From NCBI RefSeq assembly GCF_009760925.1, contig NZ_VRLV01000026.1:1-64000 (forward strand): a DNA stretch of 64,000 nt, given 5' to 3'. How positions within the stretch are numbered: position 1 is the stretch's first letter; each line of letters opens with the position of its first letter. Origin of the DNA: Nonomuraea typhae. Lineage in GTDB: Bacteria; Actinomycetota; Actinomycetes; Streptosporangiales; Streptosporangiaceae. The notes under the pieces are model-generated. The model searched no databases. It had not been told where the DNA came from and saw nothing but the letters and a program-made list of their open reading frames with translations. Shown here one piece after another: positions 1 to 7,316 of the stretch. Position numbers and translations under genes: made by a program.

Positions 1-127
1 GTGACACCGTCGCTTCTCGCACGCCTGCGGCCTGGGCCACCGCCCGGAGCCCGCCATGGCCCAAGGCTCGGGCCTCGGCGCCCAGCAGCAGTCGACGCTG
101 CCGCTCATCCAGATGCGGCAAGATCGC

Positions 128-192
128 TGTCAATGTGAGGTCTCAGGACATGGTTAACCAGTCGTTTTCAGGACTTGGTTGACGAGTCGTTG
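128..192. repeat. Left IS481 end: terminal inverted repeat plus two subterminal repeats
   Basis: The terminal repeat is 128-152. It overlaps two tandem 25-bp units, 143-167 and 168-192, that match at 21 of 25 positions and begin TCAGGAC(A/T)TGGTT. The transposase stop codon lies inside the second unit. Such iterated units near the ends are probably transposase binding sites (inference). Confidence 0.75.
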
Positions 193-1970
193 GTCTGGGT
201 GCCCATGCCACGTACGTAGATCCGGGTGATCGGGGCGGTGTTCTTGCGTGGTCTGATGGCGAGTTCTTCTTCGCCGTGCAGGACCCGGAAGTGGGTGTCT
301 TCGATGATGACGGTGACGAGCTTGCCGGCGTGCCTGGGGCCGACCTTGATGAACTGCCCGGCGACCATGAATCGGCCCTGGGCGTGGACACGACGCTGGA
401 CGCGGATGGAACCCGGTGCCAGTGGAGGCGGGGGTAGTGGCGTGGCCGCCGAGCGGGCTCCGGTCAGCTTGGCGAGTTCGTCGGTGGGTATCGGGCAGGG
501 CCAGGTGCCGATCAGGGCGTTGTCGGCGATGGCGTGCATGAGGTGGCCGTCCAGGCGGAGCACCACGGTGTGGCCGAGGTGGGCGGGCCCGATGACGATC
601 TTCTGTCCGGCCAGTTTCACGTGGCCGTCGCGGCTGTGGACCTTGCGTTCGACCTCGACTGGTTCTCCGGCGGCGAGGATCGTCCGGCCGATGGCGCGGG
701 GCAGTGCTGCGGTCGCCGGCTCCGGCCCGGCGGGCCGGGCGCCGCGCATGGTCATGTAGGCGAGGTCTTGCGGGAGGAGCCGGGAGGCGAGGGTTCGCAC
801 TAGGTGACCGTCGAGCAGCAGGTGGATGCTGCGGATGTCGGCCCACACGGTTAACGTGCGTCCGGCGAGCCCTTGGTGGATCTTCGCGGTCTGCTTGCCG
901 GGCACCAGGGTCAGTGTGCCGCTGGGCGGGACTCGGACCTCCCACTCGATCGCGGTCTCGCTGATGGTGGCGGGTGGCGGCTCGACCACGTCGGCCAGTT
1001 CACCCGGCAGGTTCGCCTCGACTGTCGGCGCTGGGCCGGGGAGTTCGTCACGGGCTGGGCCGTGTGGGCGGAACATGCTGGCCGGGATCCGCATGTCCAG
1101 CGCTTGGTGCGGCCGGGCGTGGTTGTAGGCGTGTACCCAGGCGTCGATCGCCTCCTGAGCTGCGGCCATCGACTCGAAAGGTGCGACGTGATCGAGCAGT
1201 TCCCGGCGCAAGGTCCCATGGAAACGCTCGATCTTGCCCGTGGTCGTGGGTGAGCGGGGCTTGGTGAGGCGCTGGGTGACGCCGTTCTCCCGGCAGACTC
1301 GCTCAAACAGCACCTCGACCGGCTGCGGGCGGGTGTGGCGGCCGGTGAACTGCTTGCCATTGTCGGTGAGGACCTCGAACGGCACCCCGTAGCGGCGCAT
1401 CGCCGTGGTGAAGGCCTGGCAGACCGCGCGCCCGCTGGGCACCGCGACCACCTGCGCGATCACCACGAAGCGAGAGTGGTCGTCGATGCCGGTGACCATT
1501 TTGCACTCCCGGCCATCGGCCAACGGCACTCCACCGACCAGATCCATCTGCCACAAATGCATCGGCGCCTCGCGCTGCCAACGCCGATAGACCCGCTGAC
1601 GACTTTGCTCCTGGCGCCGGGTGAGGCCATTGCGGTCCAGGACGCGATGCACGGTCGCCTTCGACGGGACCGGCTCCAGCCCCTGCTGCCCGAGCTCGAA
1701 GCTGATCCGGCGGGCTCCCCAGCGCGGATGCTGGCGCCGGATCTGGCAGATCAGCGCCTCCACTTCAGCGGCGAGTCGTGTCGGGCTGGTCTTGGGCCGT
1801 CGTGATCGGTCCTCCAGCCCCGGCAGCCCCTCGGCCTCGAATCGCTTACGCCAGGCATGCACCGACTGCCGCGAGGTCCCGTACCGCGCCGCGACCTCCC
1901 CGATGGGCGATCCCGCCAGCACCTCGCGGACTGCCCGATAGCGGTACTCCACCGTCGCCTGCCGGTCCAC
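168..1970 (-). CDS. IS481-family transposase (DDE)
   Basis: This 600-residue protein catalyses cut-and-paste or copy movement of the surrounding element. It opens with a helix-turn-helix (EVAARYGTSRQSVHAWRKRF). An rve integrase core follows, with the DDE residues in WQMDLVGG, VLTDNGKQF and GKIERFHGTLRRE, then the usual ARPHQALDMRIPASMF tail. An extra C-terminal region of about 250 residues contains three repeats of a short beta-rich unit (for example GQKIVIGPAHLGHTVVLRLD), longer than the minimal family length. The GTG at 1970 has a GAGGGG ribosome site and begins VDRQATVEYRYRAV, the normal family start. A TTG at 1997 is possible but has no clear site. Confidence 0.9.
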   Translation of the reverse strand: MDRQATVEYRYRAVREVLAGSPIGEVAARYGTSRQSVHAWRKRFEAEGLPGLEDRSRRPKTSPTRLAAEVEALICQIRRQHPRWGARRISFELGQQGLEPVPSKATVHRVLDRNGLTRRQEQSRQRVYRRWQREAPMHLWQMDLVGGVPLADGRECKMVTGIDDHSRFVVIAQVVAVPSGRAVCQAFTTAMRRYGVPFEVLTDNGKQFTGRHTRPQPVEVLFERVCRENGVTQRLTKPRSPTTTGKIERFHGTLRRELLDHVAPFESMAAAQEAIDAWVHAYNHARPHQALDMRIPASMFRPHGPARDELPGPAPTVEANLPGELADVVEPPPATISETAIEWEVRVPPSGTLTLVPGKQTAKIHQGLAGRTLTVWADIRSIHLLLDGHLVRTLASRLLPQDLAYMTMRGARPAGPEPATAALPRAIGRTILAAGEPVEVERKVHSRDGHVKLAGQKIVIGPAHLGHTVVLRLDGHLMHAIADNALIGTWPCPIPTDELAKLTGARSAATPLPPPPLAPGSIRVQRRVHAQGRFMVAGQFIKVGPRHAGKLVTVIIEDTHFRVLHGEEELAIRPRKNTAPITRIYVRGMGTQTNDSSTKS

Positions 1971-2025
1971 GAACGCACCCCTCACGCGCTTGATCAAGAA
2001 GCCGGAGGAAGAAGATCATGAACGA

Positions 2026-2090
2026 GCGGCGGGCGTCAACTATGTCCCGATAACGAACGGTGAAGCATGTCCTGAGACCTCACAGCGACA
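2026..2090. repeat. Right IS481 end: terminal inverted repeat plus two subterminal repeats
   Basis: The terminal repeat is 2066-2090. On the minus strand it runs into a unit at 2051-2075 (TCAGGACATGCTTCACCG...) and a weaker unit at 2026-2050 (TCGGGACATAGTTGACG...). Both resemble the two units at the left end, so the element carries about four 25-bp boxes in inverted orientation. Confidence 0.65.
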
Positions 2091-2336
2091 ATCGCCTCGA
2101 ACTTCGCCGCCAGCATCTCCACAGTCTCTGCCAGTATGCCCATACCACACCATCGAACCGGAATCCGGGATGCTACGAGTTATTTTTCGGCGAGTCCTTA
2201 GCATCGCGAGGACAATGTTGCGCGACGAGATTTGGGCTCTGGCTCGCACTCGATGATCAATTACTTAGAGTGATGTCAGTAACGCGAATGGATCGCGACG
2301 CCGTGGACTGTCGCAGCCTTCTGCGACACTCCCGGA

Positions 2337-2726
2337 ATGCTGAACGTGGAGCTGTTGCGGCCGTTGCTGCGGACCGCCTGGGGGCCTGACACCTGCGACC
2401 CGGTAGGCCGTGAACAGTGGCGGCGCGACAACCCGGGCAGAGGGCAGTGCGGGACAACGGCACTGGTAGTTCAGGACTTACTCGGAGGAGACCTGATCCT
2501 TGGCGAGGTCCACGTCGATGGGGCCAAGGTCTGGAACCACTATTGGAATCGGCTGCCTGACGGTACCGAAGTGGACTTCACCTTCGATCAATTCCAACCC
2601 GGCGAAGTCGTCGCCAATGGTCGCGTACAGCATCGGCCACCGGATGCACCCCGCCGGTGCCGCGAGCAGTACGAGCTGCTGCGGCACCGAGTGCTGACCG
2701 CCCTGGCCTCACCGCGACTCGACTGA
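2337..2726 (+). CDS. YunG-like conserved protein
   Basis: A 129-residue soluble protein with the pattern of the YunG family: an N-terminal WGPDTCDP, then GQCGTTALVVQDLLGGDLILGEV, then NHYWNRLPDGTEVDFTFDQF. The Cys (GQC), His (NHYWN) and Asp (VDFT) have a papain-like triad arrangement, but I know of no demonstrated reaction. It stands alone between the IS element and a TetR gene. The function is unknown. Family assignment is from the motif pattern only. Confidence 0.75.
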   Translation: MLNVELLRPLLRTAWGPDTCDPVGREQWRRDNPGRGQCGTTALVVQDLLGGDLILGEVHVDGAKVWNHYWNRLPDGTEVDFTFDQFQPGEVVANGRVQHRPPDAPRRCREQYELLRHRVLTALASPRLD

Positions 2727-2910
2727 GCAGGCCCCCGGCGGCGTCGATGAGCTGAGTGGCGGTCTGCGCCTAGGGGGTGTCGGTGAGGGGGCAGGTCGTG
2801 GCGGGCGGTCAGGGCGGTAGAGTGCCAGACGCACCGGATGAGCGGCCGGGGGCGTGGGTGTCGATGACCTCATCCAGGGTGAAGCCGAGTTCCTGCAGGC
2901 AACAGCCGGC

Positions 2911-3483
2911 TCAGCGGATTGTCGGAGCTGGCGGTGTGACCGCCTCGCGCAGCTCGGCGGCGGCCTGGGCCATGAGCTGAGCGAGGGTGGTGTCCGGGTC
3001 GGCCAGCCAGTGGGGCATGGCGCGCCGGTGGATCGCCAGCACCACGTCGATGATGAAGCGTGCTTTGCCGGGCTCGACGCCGCGGCGCTCGAGCGCCGGT
3101 GCCAGCGCGTCGGCGATGTCGGCGAGCTTGATCAGATCGCGCTCGGCCAGTGCCGGGTTGGCGGCGATCACTCTTGCCCGGCGCAGCAGGAACTTGCGTG
3201 GGCGGAAGATCTCCTCGGCGGTTCCCAGCGCGGTCAGCAGCGCCTCGATCGGGGTGAGGCCCGGGTCGGCCGCCTCGACCTGGGCGACGAGGTGGGCCTC
3301 GAGTTCGTTGCCGGCGAAGAGGACTTCCCGCTTGTCGGGGAAGTAGCGATAGAAGGAGCGCTCCTTCAGACCGGCGGCGCCTGCGATCTGCGCGACTGAG
3401 GTGCGCTCGAACCCCTGCGTCTCGAACAGCTCGAGCGCCGCGCGTTCGAGCCGGCCCTGTGCGTCGGATTCCCATCGCGGCAT
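2911..3483 (-). CDS. TetR/AcrR-family repressor
   Basis: A 190-residue regulator. Residues 8-52 (RLERAALELFETQGFERTS, then VAQIAGAAGLKERSFYRYF and PDK) are the TetR helix-turn-helix. The remaining helices form the ligand-binding and dimer domain. I chose the ATG at 3483 because it puts the DNA-binding domain at the N-terminus; an upstream start would run through the operators. It is divergent from the oxidoreductase at 3566, and two identical palindromes lie between them. It probably represses that gene and itself, released by a small electrophile or quinone-like ligand (inference). Confidence 0.88.
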   Translation of the reverse strand: MPRWESDAQGRLERAALELFETQGFERTSVAQIAGAAGLKERSFYRYFPDKREVLFAGNELEAHLVAQVEAADPGLTPIEALLTALGTAEEIFRPRKFLLRRARVIAANPALAERDLIKLADIADALAPALERRGVEPGKARFIIDVVLAIHRRAMPHWLADPDTTLAQLMAQAAAELREAVTPPAPTIR

Positions 3484-3500
3484 ACCCACCAGGGTACGAC

Positions 3501-3548
3501 AACAGGAGCTGTTATCAGCTGGTACGGTCAATGACAACAGATGCTGTT
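3501..3548. promoter_or_regulatory. Twin TetR operators in the divergent promoter
   Basis: Two palindromes of form AACAG-N3-CTGTT lie at 3501-3513 and 3536-3548, each embedded in a longer direct repeat (ACAACAG-N2-GCTGTTATCAG). Their centres are 35 bp apart. Their position between the TetR gene and the oxidoreductase makes them the obvious binding sites of the adjacent repressor. Confidence 0.8.
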
Positions 3549-3565
3549 ATCAGCCAGGAGATGTC

Positions 3566-4516
3566 ATGAAGGCTCTGCAATTCGACCGGTTCGGTTCCCC
3601 GGACGTGATCGTGCTCCGCGACGTCCCACAGCCGGAGCCGGGACCCGGCCAGATCCGGATCGCCGTGCGGGCGTGCGGCCTGACACCGGCCGACTGGCAC
3701 GTCGTCGACGGTCTCCTCGCCGACCATCTGCCGCCGCTGCCGCGCGGGCTCGGCCTCGAGGTCGCGGGCACCGTCGACGCGCTCGGCGAGGGTGTCACCG
3801 GCGTCCAGATCGGCGACCGTGTGTTCGGCCCGGCCACCTTCGACGGCCCGACGGCCGGCGCCGCCGAGTACGCGCTGATGCCGGCCTGGGCACGCATTCC
3901 CGAGGGCGTCACCGCCGAGCAGGCCGCCGCGCTGCCGATGGCGGCCGAGACGGCGTGGCGCGCGCTCGACGACCTCGGCGTCCGGCCGGGTGAGCTGCTG
4001 CTCGTCCACGGCGCGGGCACCACCGTGGGTGAGGCGGCGGTGCGCTTCGCGCTGCACCGGGGTATTCGGGTGATCGCCACAGCCGGGCCGACTCGGGCCG
4101 CCGCCCTGGAAGAGATCGGCGCCCAGGTGACCGCCTACGGCGAGGGCATGGCCGAACGCGTCAGCGCACTGACCCCAGGCCCCGTGGACCGCGCCTTGGA
4201 CACCGCGCCGACCGGGGGCCGGATCGACCGCGCCGACCAGCCCAGTCCGGCCGGCGGCTCGCTACCGGCCTTGATCGAGCTGACCGGGGATCCCGACCGT
4301 GTCCTCACCGTCTCGGACTTCGCCGCCGCAGCCGAACTGGGCGTCCGGATCACCACCGAGATCCGCTACGCCCAGATGCATGAGTTCGCCAGGCTCGCCG
4401 GCGAAGGCATCCTGGTCGTACCGGTCGCCCGCACCTACACCCTCGACCAGATCCAGGAAGCGGCCAAACTCAGCCAATCCCGCCGCCCCGGCGGCAAACT
4501 CATGCTCGTCCTATGA
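3566..4516 (+). CDS. NADPH-dependent quinone-type oxidoreductase (zinc-independent MDR)
   Basis: A 316-residue medium-chain dehydrogenase/reductase. The N-terminal GroES-like domain (MKALQFDRFGSPDVIVLRDVPQ) is followed by a Rossmann domain with the nucleotide loop LLVHGAGTTVGEAAVRFAL near residue 150. The structural zinc cysteines of alcohol dehydrogenases are absent, as in quinone reductases. ATG 3566 has an AGGAG site at 3557 and the canonical family start; the longer upstream reading crosses the operators. It probably reduces quinones or enones and is controlled by the divergent TetR protein. Confidence 0.88.
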   Translation: MKALQFDRFGSPDVIVLRDVPQPEPGPGQIRIAVRACGLTPADWHVVDGLLADHLPPLPRGLGLEVAGTVDALGEGVTGVQIGDRVFGPATFDGPTAGAAEYALMPAWARIPEGVTAEQAAALPMAAETAWRALDDLGVRPGELLLVHGAGTTVGEAAVRFALHRGIRVIATAGPTRAAALEEIGAQVTAYGEGMAERVSALTPGPVDRALDTAPTGGRIDRADQPSPAGGSLPALIELTGDPDRVLTVSDFAAAAELGVRITTEIRYAQMHEFARLAGEGILVVPVARTYTLDQIQEAAKLSQSRRPGGKLMLVL

Positions 4517-4580
4517 TCGCCCTGCCAACCTGATAAAGCGAGACCACCTCGACGAGGATCGGCGATCACTCTGCTACCGA

Positions 4581-4629
4581 CGTCAGGTGTCACGCCAGCT
4601 GACGTTCTCCTGTCGCTCAACACCTGACG
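4581..4629. repeat. 10-bp inverted repeat at the SARP truncation point
   Basis: CGTCAGGTGT at 4581-4590 is mirrored by ACACCTGACG at 4620-4629. The right arm coincides with the point where homology of the adjacent SARP fragment stops. It may be the footprint of a lost mobile element, or a weak terminator for the two convergent genes. Confidence 0.4.
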
Positions 4630-4805
4630 GCGTCAGCGGGCAGATGCTCGCCCCAAAGGGCGTCGACCAGCGAACCGGCCGGCACCACCTGCCCGGCCGA
4701 CAACGCCAGTCGGGCGAGGAAGGCGCGTTGTCTGGCTCCCCCGATGTCGATCGGGGACCCGTCGTCCGCATATGCCCGGACCGGTCCCAGCAGCGCCACT
4801 CGCAT
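4617..4805 (-). pseudogene. SARP/AfsR-type regulator, N-terminal fragment
   Basis: Reading from ATG 4805 gives MRVALLGPVRAYADDGSP, then GGARQRAFLARLALSAGQVV, then LVDALWGEHLPADAV, the start of the winged-helix domain of SARP regulators. It then ends abruptly at TGA after 62 residues, where a full protein has 250 to over 900. The recognition helix, wing and BTAD domain are missing. It lies downstream of the serine hydrolase gene on the same strand. No function is expected. Confidence 0.7.
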
Positions 4806-4914
4806 GACGCCATTATGGTGCTCATACGGCGCAATTTTGGGCGGCCGGGTATGGGGCGGCGGCATGGGCGCCCGCGGGTGCCGGTGCGACGTCCGCGGGC
4901 GGGACCTGAGGGCC

Positions 4915-6057
4915 CTACAGCACCTTGGGCAGGGGCGAGCCGAACGCCGCCTCGATGATGCGATTGAAGGCCGGCAGCCAATTCCAGTCGCAGTTGGTGT
5001 TCATCGAGACCAGGCGCCGGCCGTCGGGGGTGCCCATCGTGATGGCGGCCGACCCGTTGGCCATGCCGACCACGGCGTGCAGCACGCTGCCATCGGCCAG
5101 CGTCCACTGCGACACACCGGTGCCGTAGCGGGTGTTGGGCAGCCAGTCCCTGGTGGGGACCGTGGTCCACATCTCGCGATGCTGGGCCGGCGCCAGCAGC
5201 GTGCCGGAGATCATCGCCCGGGTGAAGCGGAGCATGTCTCCGGTGGTCGACATGACGTTTCCGGCGGCCCACCCGAAGAACGTCGAATCGGAGACGTCAA
5301 CGGGGTCGGTGTCGGGTCCCTGGAGATGCGACTGGTAGTTCTCCGTGGTCAAGATCGCCGGATCGACGCCGTCTTTGATGAACATCCTCGAGTACAGGTG
5401 GGCGTGCTGCCCTCGGAATCCCGCTTCGGGCAGGGGGCGCGCGTAGGTGCCGGCGGTGAGGCCGAGCGGCTGAATGACCGCCCGCTCGACCTCCTGCTCG
5501 AACGTACGGCCGGTCGCCTTCTCGATGATCGCTCCGGCCAGGTGGTAGGTGCCGTTGGTATAGGCGAAGTCGGTGCCCGGCTCGAAGATCGGCGGCTTGG
5601 ACATCTGCAGTTCCAGCAGTTCTTCAACGGTCCAGACATAGTGGCGGTGCTTGGCGAACCCGGCCCGGGTGTGGAAGTTGAGCACCAGGTCACGGTCCCA
5701 GCCGACGACCCACAGACCGCTGGTGTGGTTGAGCAGGTTCCTGATAGTGATCTTGCTGCCGTCGTTGCCGTTGCCACTGACCACGCCGGGCAGCCACTGC
5801 TCCACCGTGTCGTCCAGACTCAGCTTGCCCTCGGCGGCCAGCTGCAGCACGGTGGCGGAGGTGTATGCCTTGCCGCCGCTGCCGATGTGGAACTGGTCGG
5901 CCGGATCACGCCGACGGCCCGTTTCCAGGTCGGCCACCCCCGCCGATCCGAACCAGATGCCGTCCTCATCCTGGATATGGGCGACGATGCCGACAACGCC
6001 CAGCTCGGCCGCCGACCAGTCGAGCGCCTCCTGAACCTTGTCCCTGATGTCGGTCAT
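4915..6057 (-). CDS. Serine hydrolase, beta-lactamase class C / DD-peptidase fold
   Basis: A 380-residue enzyme of the PF00144 beta-lactamase-like group. The catalytic SxxK is SGGK in FHIGSGGKAYTSATVLQL. The Y-x-N element is YTN in DFAYTNGTYHLAGAIIE, and HTSGLWVVG matches the conserved loop. The usual third motif near the C-terminus is degenerate (LHAVVGMANG). I chose ATG 6057 because MTDIRDKVQEALDW is a natural start; the extension to 6132 is low complexity. No signal peptide is visible, so it is probably cytoplasmic. Substrate could be a peptide, ester or lactam and cannot be predicted. Confidence 0.85.
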   Translation of the reverse strand: MTDIRDKVQEALDWSAAELGVVGIVAHIQDEDGIWFGSAGVADLETGRRRDPADQFHIGSGGKAYTSATVLQLAAEGKLSLDDTVEQWLPGVVSGNGNDGSKITIRNLLNHTSGLWVVGWDRDLVLNFHTRAGFAKHRHYVWTVEELLELQMSKPPIFEPGTDFAYTNGTYHLAGAIIEKATGRTFEQEVERAVIQPLGLTAGTYARPLPEAGFRGQHAHLYSRMFIKDGVDPAILTTENYQSHLQGPDTDPVDVSDSTFFGWAAGNVMSTTGDMLRFTRAMISGTLLAPAQHREMWTTVPTRDWLPNTRYGTGVSQWTLADGSVLHAVVGMANGSAAITMGTPDGRRLVSMNTNCDWNWLPAFNRIIEAAFGSPLPKVL

Positions 6058-6406
6058 GATGCAGTCCCTTCTGCGATCCGCTGATGGACAGCAACGATGA
6101 CCAGCCCTGATGACGAGCCGCTGACGCGGCACTCACAAGCCGTACGGCTCGACGCGCCCCTCGTCAGAGGGGAGACCTGCTGGGTGGTTCGGAACCAGGC
6201 CGGACAGCGACGCACGGGCTCGTACCAGCGGGCATCGAACCAATAGCGCTACACGCGTTCACCGAGGCATACCCGGCGAGCTCGGCTTCAGGAGCGGCTG
6301 CTGACGCCTCTGAGCGATTCGATGCCCGGCTCCAAAGCGCCCACTGTCACTATCTTGTCGGCAGCTCGCTGTCACTAACTGGTCGCGCAACAGACAAGCC
6401 AAGGGA
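6058..6406. other. Intergenic, no gene seen
   Basis: About 350 bp between two minus-strand genes. I see no convincing reading frame, terminator hairpin or RNA gene. It should hold the promoter of the serine hydrolase. Confidence 0.5.
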
Positions 6407-7300
6407 TTAGATGAAGTGCCAGGTGCAGGGTTCGTTGTTCATAAGCGAGTCGAGGCGGCGCTGCAGCTCAGAGTGAATGGCGGTGTGATCGGCGGCGCGG
6501 ATGTATGAGGCCAGGGATCGCAGTTCCCTGGCCTCGGCCAGGAGATGGGTGACCGGAGCGGTTTCGACCTCGGGGTCGAGGCCGTAGGCGCGGCAAAAGC
6601 CGATCCAGCGGGTGCGGGGGCGGTCGAAGCGGCGGTGCCCGATCAGGGTGGGGATCGCGTCTTGCAGGAGGGGGCCGTGGCTGACGGAGTCCCAGTCGCC
6701 CAGCCGCCAACGGCCGGGAGCGCCGAACAGGTTACCGGTGTGGGCGTCGCCGTGCAGCAGACCGTGATCCAGCTCGGCCATCAGGGCGGGCAGGGCCTGC
6801 TCGAGGTAGTCGCACCGGCGAACAAGCCACACAGCTTGTCCGGGGTCTACCGGTGCGCTCGCCGGGTCCATGGCGTGGAGGTCGGCTCGTAGGCTCCCCA
6901 GAGGCTGCAGGCGGGGAAGTGCTATCGGTGGAAGGCTCATGGTGTGGAGGGTGCGGATGATCGTGGCGAGTTCTTCGGGTGAAGCCGCCCGCCCAGCCAT
7001 CTGCGGGACGTGGTACCAGGCGGTGGCCAGCCAGCCGTCGATGCCGGCCGGTTGGTCCACGGCTAGCGGAGTGATGGTGGGGAAGCCTTGCTGGGCGAGC
7101 CAGCGGGTGACGGTGACGGCGGTGTGCAGACGGGCGGCCACCGTGGTGTTGCCGGGGGCGTACCGTAAGCGCAGGACGGCCTCGGCCGCGGGTAGGTGGA
7201 AGACGGCGTTGGCACGCAGATGCAGCAGCCGCATGCCGGTGCTGTCCAGGCCCAGCAGCCGGCATGCCGCCTCGGCGGGTGGCGTCTTGGCCGGGGTCAT
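6407..7300 (-). CDS. Aminoglycoside/choline-kinase-like phosphotransferase
   Basis: A 297-residue APH-fold kinase (PF01636). The catalytic loop is LDHGLLHGDAHTGNLFG and the metal-binding segment is RLGDWDSVSHGPLLQD. The N-lobe has RLRYAPGNTTVAARL. It sits 16 bp downstream of an Xre-TPR regulator on the same strand, forming a two-gene unit. The same pairing recurs at 57759-59980. In actinomycetes such kinases are common next to regulators and usually have unknown small-molecule targets; antibiotic resistance should not be assumed. Confidence 0.85.
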   Translation of the reverse strand: MTPAKTPPAEAACRLLGLDSTGMRLLHLRANAVFHLPAAEAVLRLRYAPGNTTVAARLHTAVTVTRWLAQQGFPTITPLAVDQPAGIDGWLATAWYHVPQMAGRAASPEELATIIRTLHTMSLPPIALPRLQPLGSLRADLHAMDPASAPVDPGQAVWLVRRCDYLEQALPALMAELDHGLLHGDAHTGNLFGAPGRWRLGDWDSVSHGPLLQDAIPTLIGHRRFDRPRTRWIGFCRAYGLDPEVETAPVTHLLAEARELRSLASYIRAADHTAIHSELQRRLDSLMNNEPCTWHFI

Positions 7301-7316
7301 GTCTGTTCGTGGTCGG

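Larger units (their letters stand above)
128..2090 (-). mobile_element. IS481-family insertion sequence, complete, 1963 bp
   Basis: The element starts TGTCAATGTGAGG at 128 and ends CCTCACAGCGACA at 2090. Its ends are 25-bp inverted repeats with only two mismatches. It is flanked by the direct repeat ATCGC at 123-127 and 2091-2095. It carries a single transposase gene on the minus strand. Intact ends, a clean target duplication and an open transposase frame suggest a fairly recent and possibly still mobile insertion. Confidence 0.88.
1..2143 (-). pseudogene. ISAzo13-type transposase, N-terminal part, split by an IS481 element
   Basis: The start (ATG at 2143) encodes MGILAETVEMLAAKFEA, and the reading resumes left of the inserted element as ILPHLDERQRRLLLGAEAR followed by ALGHGGLRAVAQAAGVREATVS, running off the left edge. 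Removing the element plus one copy of the 5-bp target duplication restores one continuous frame across the junction. The wording is typical of the N-terminus of ISAzo13-family transposases (family recognised from memory). The rest of the gene lies outside the window. The gene must be inactive as it stands. Confidence 0.8.

Noticed and set aside
6407..7300. Aminoglycoside resistance gene
   Set aside because: Only the general APH kinase motifs are present; family membership does not show resistance.
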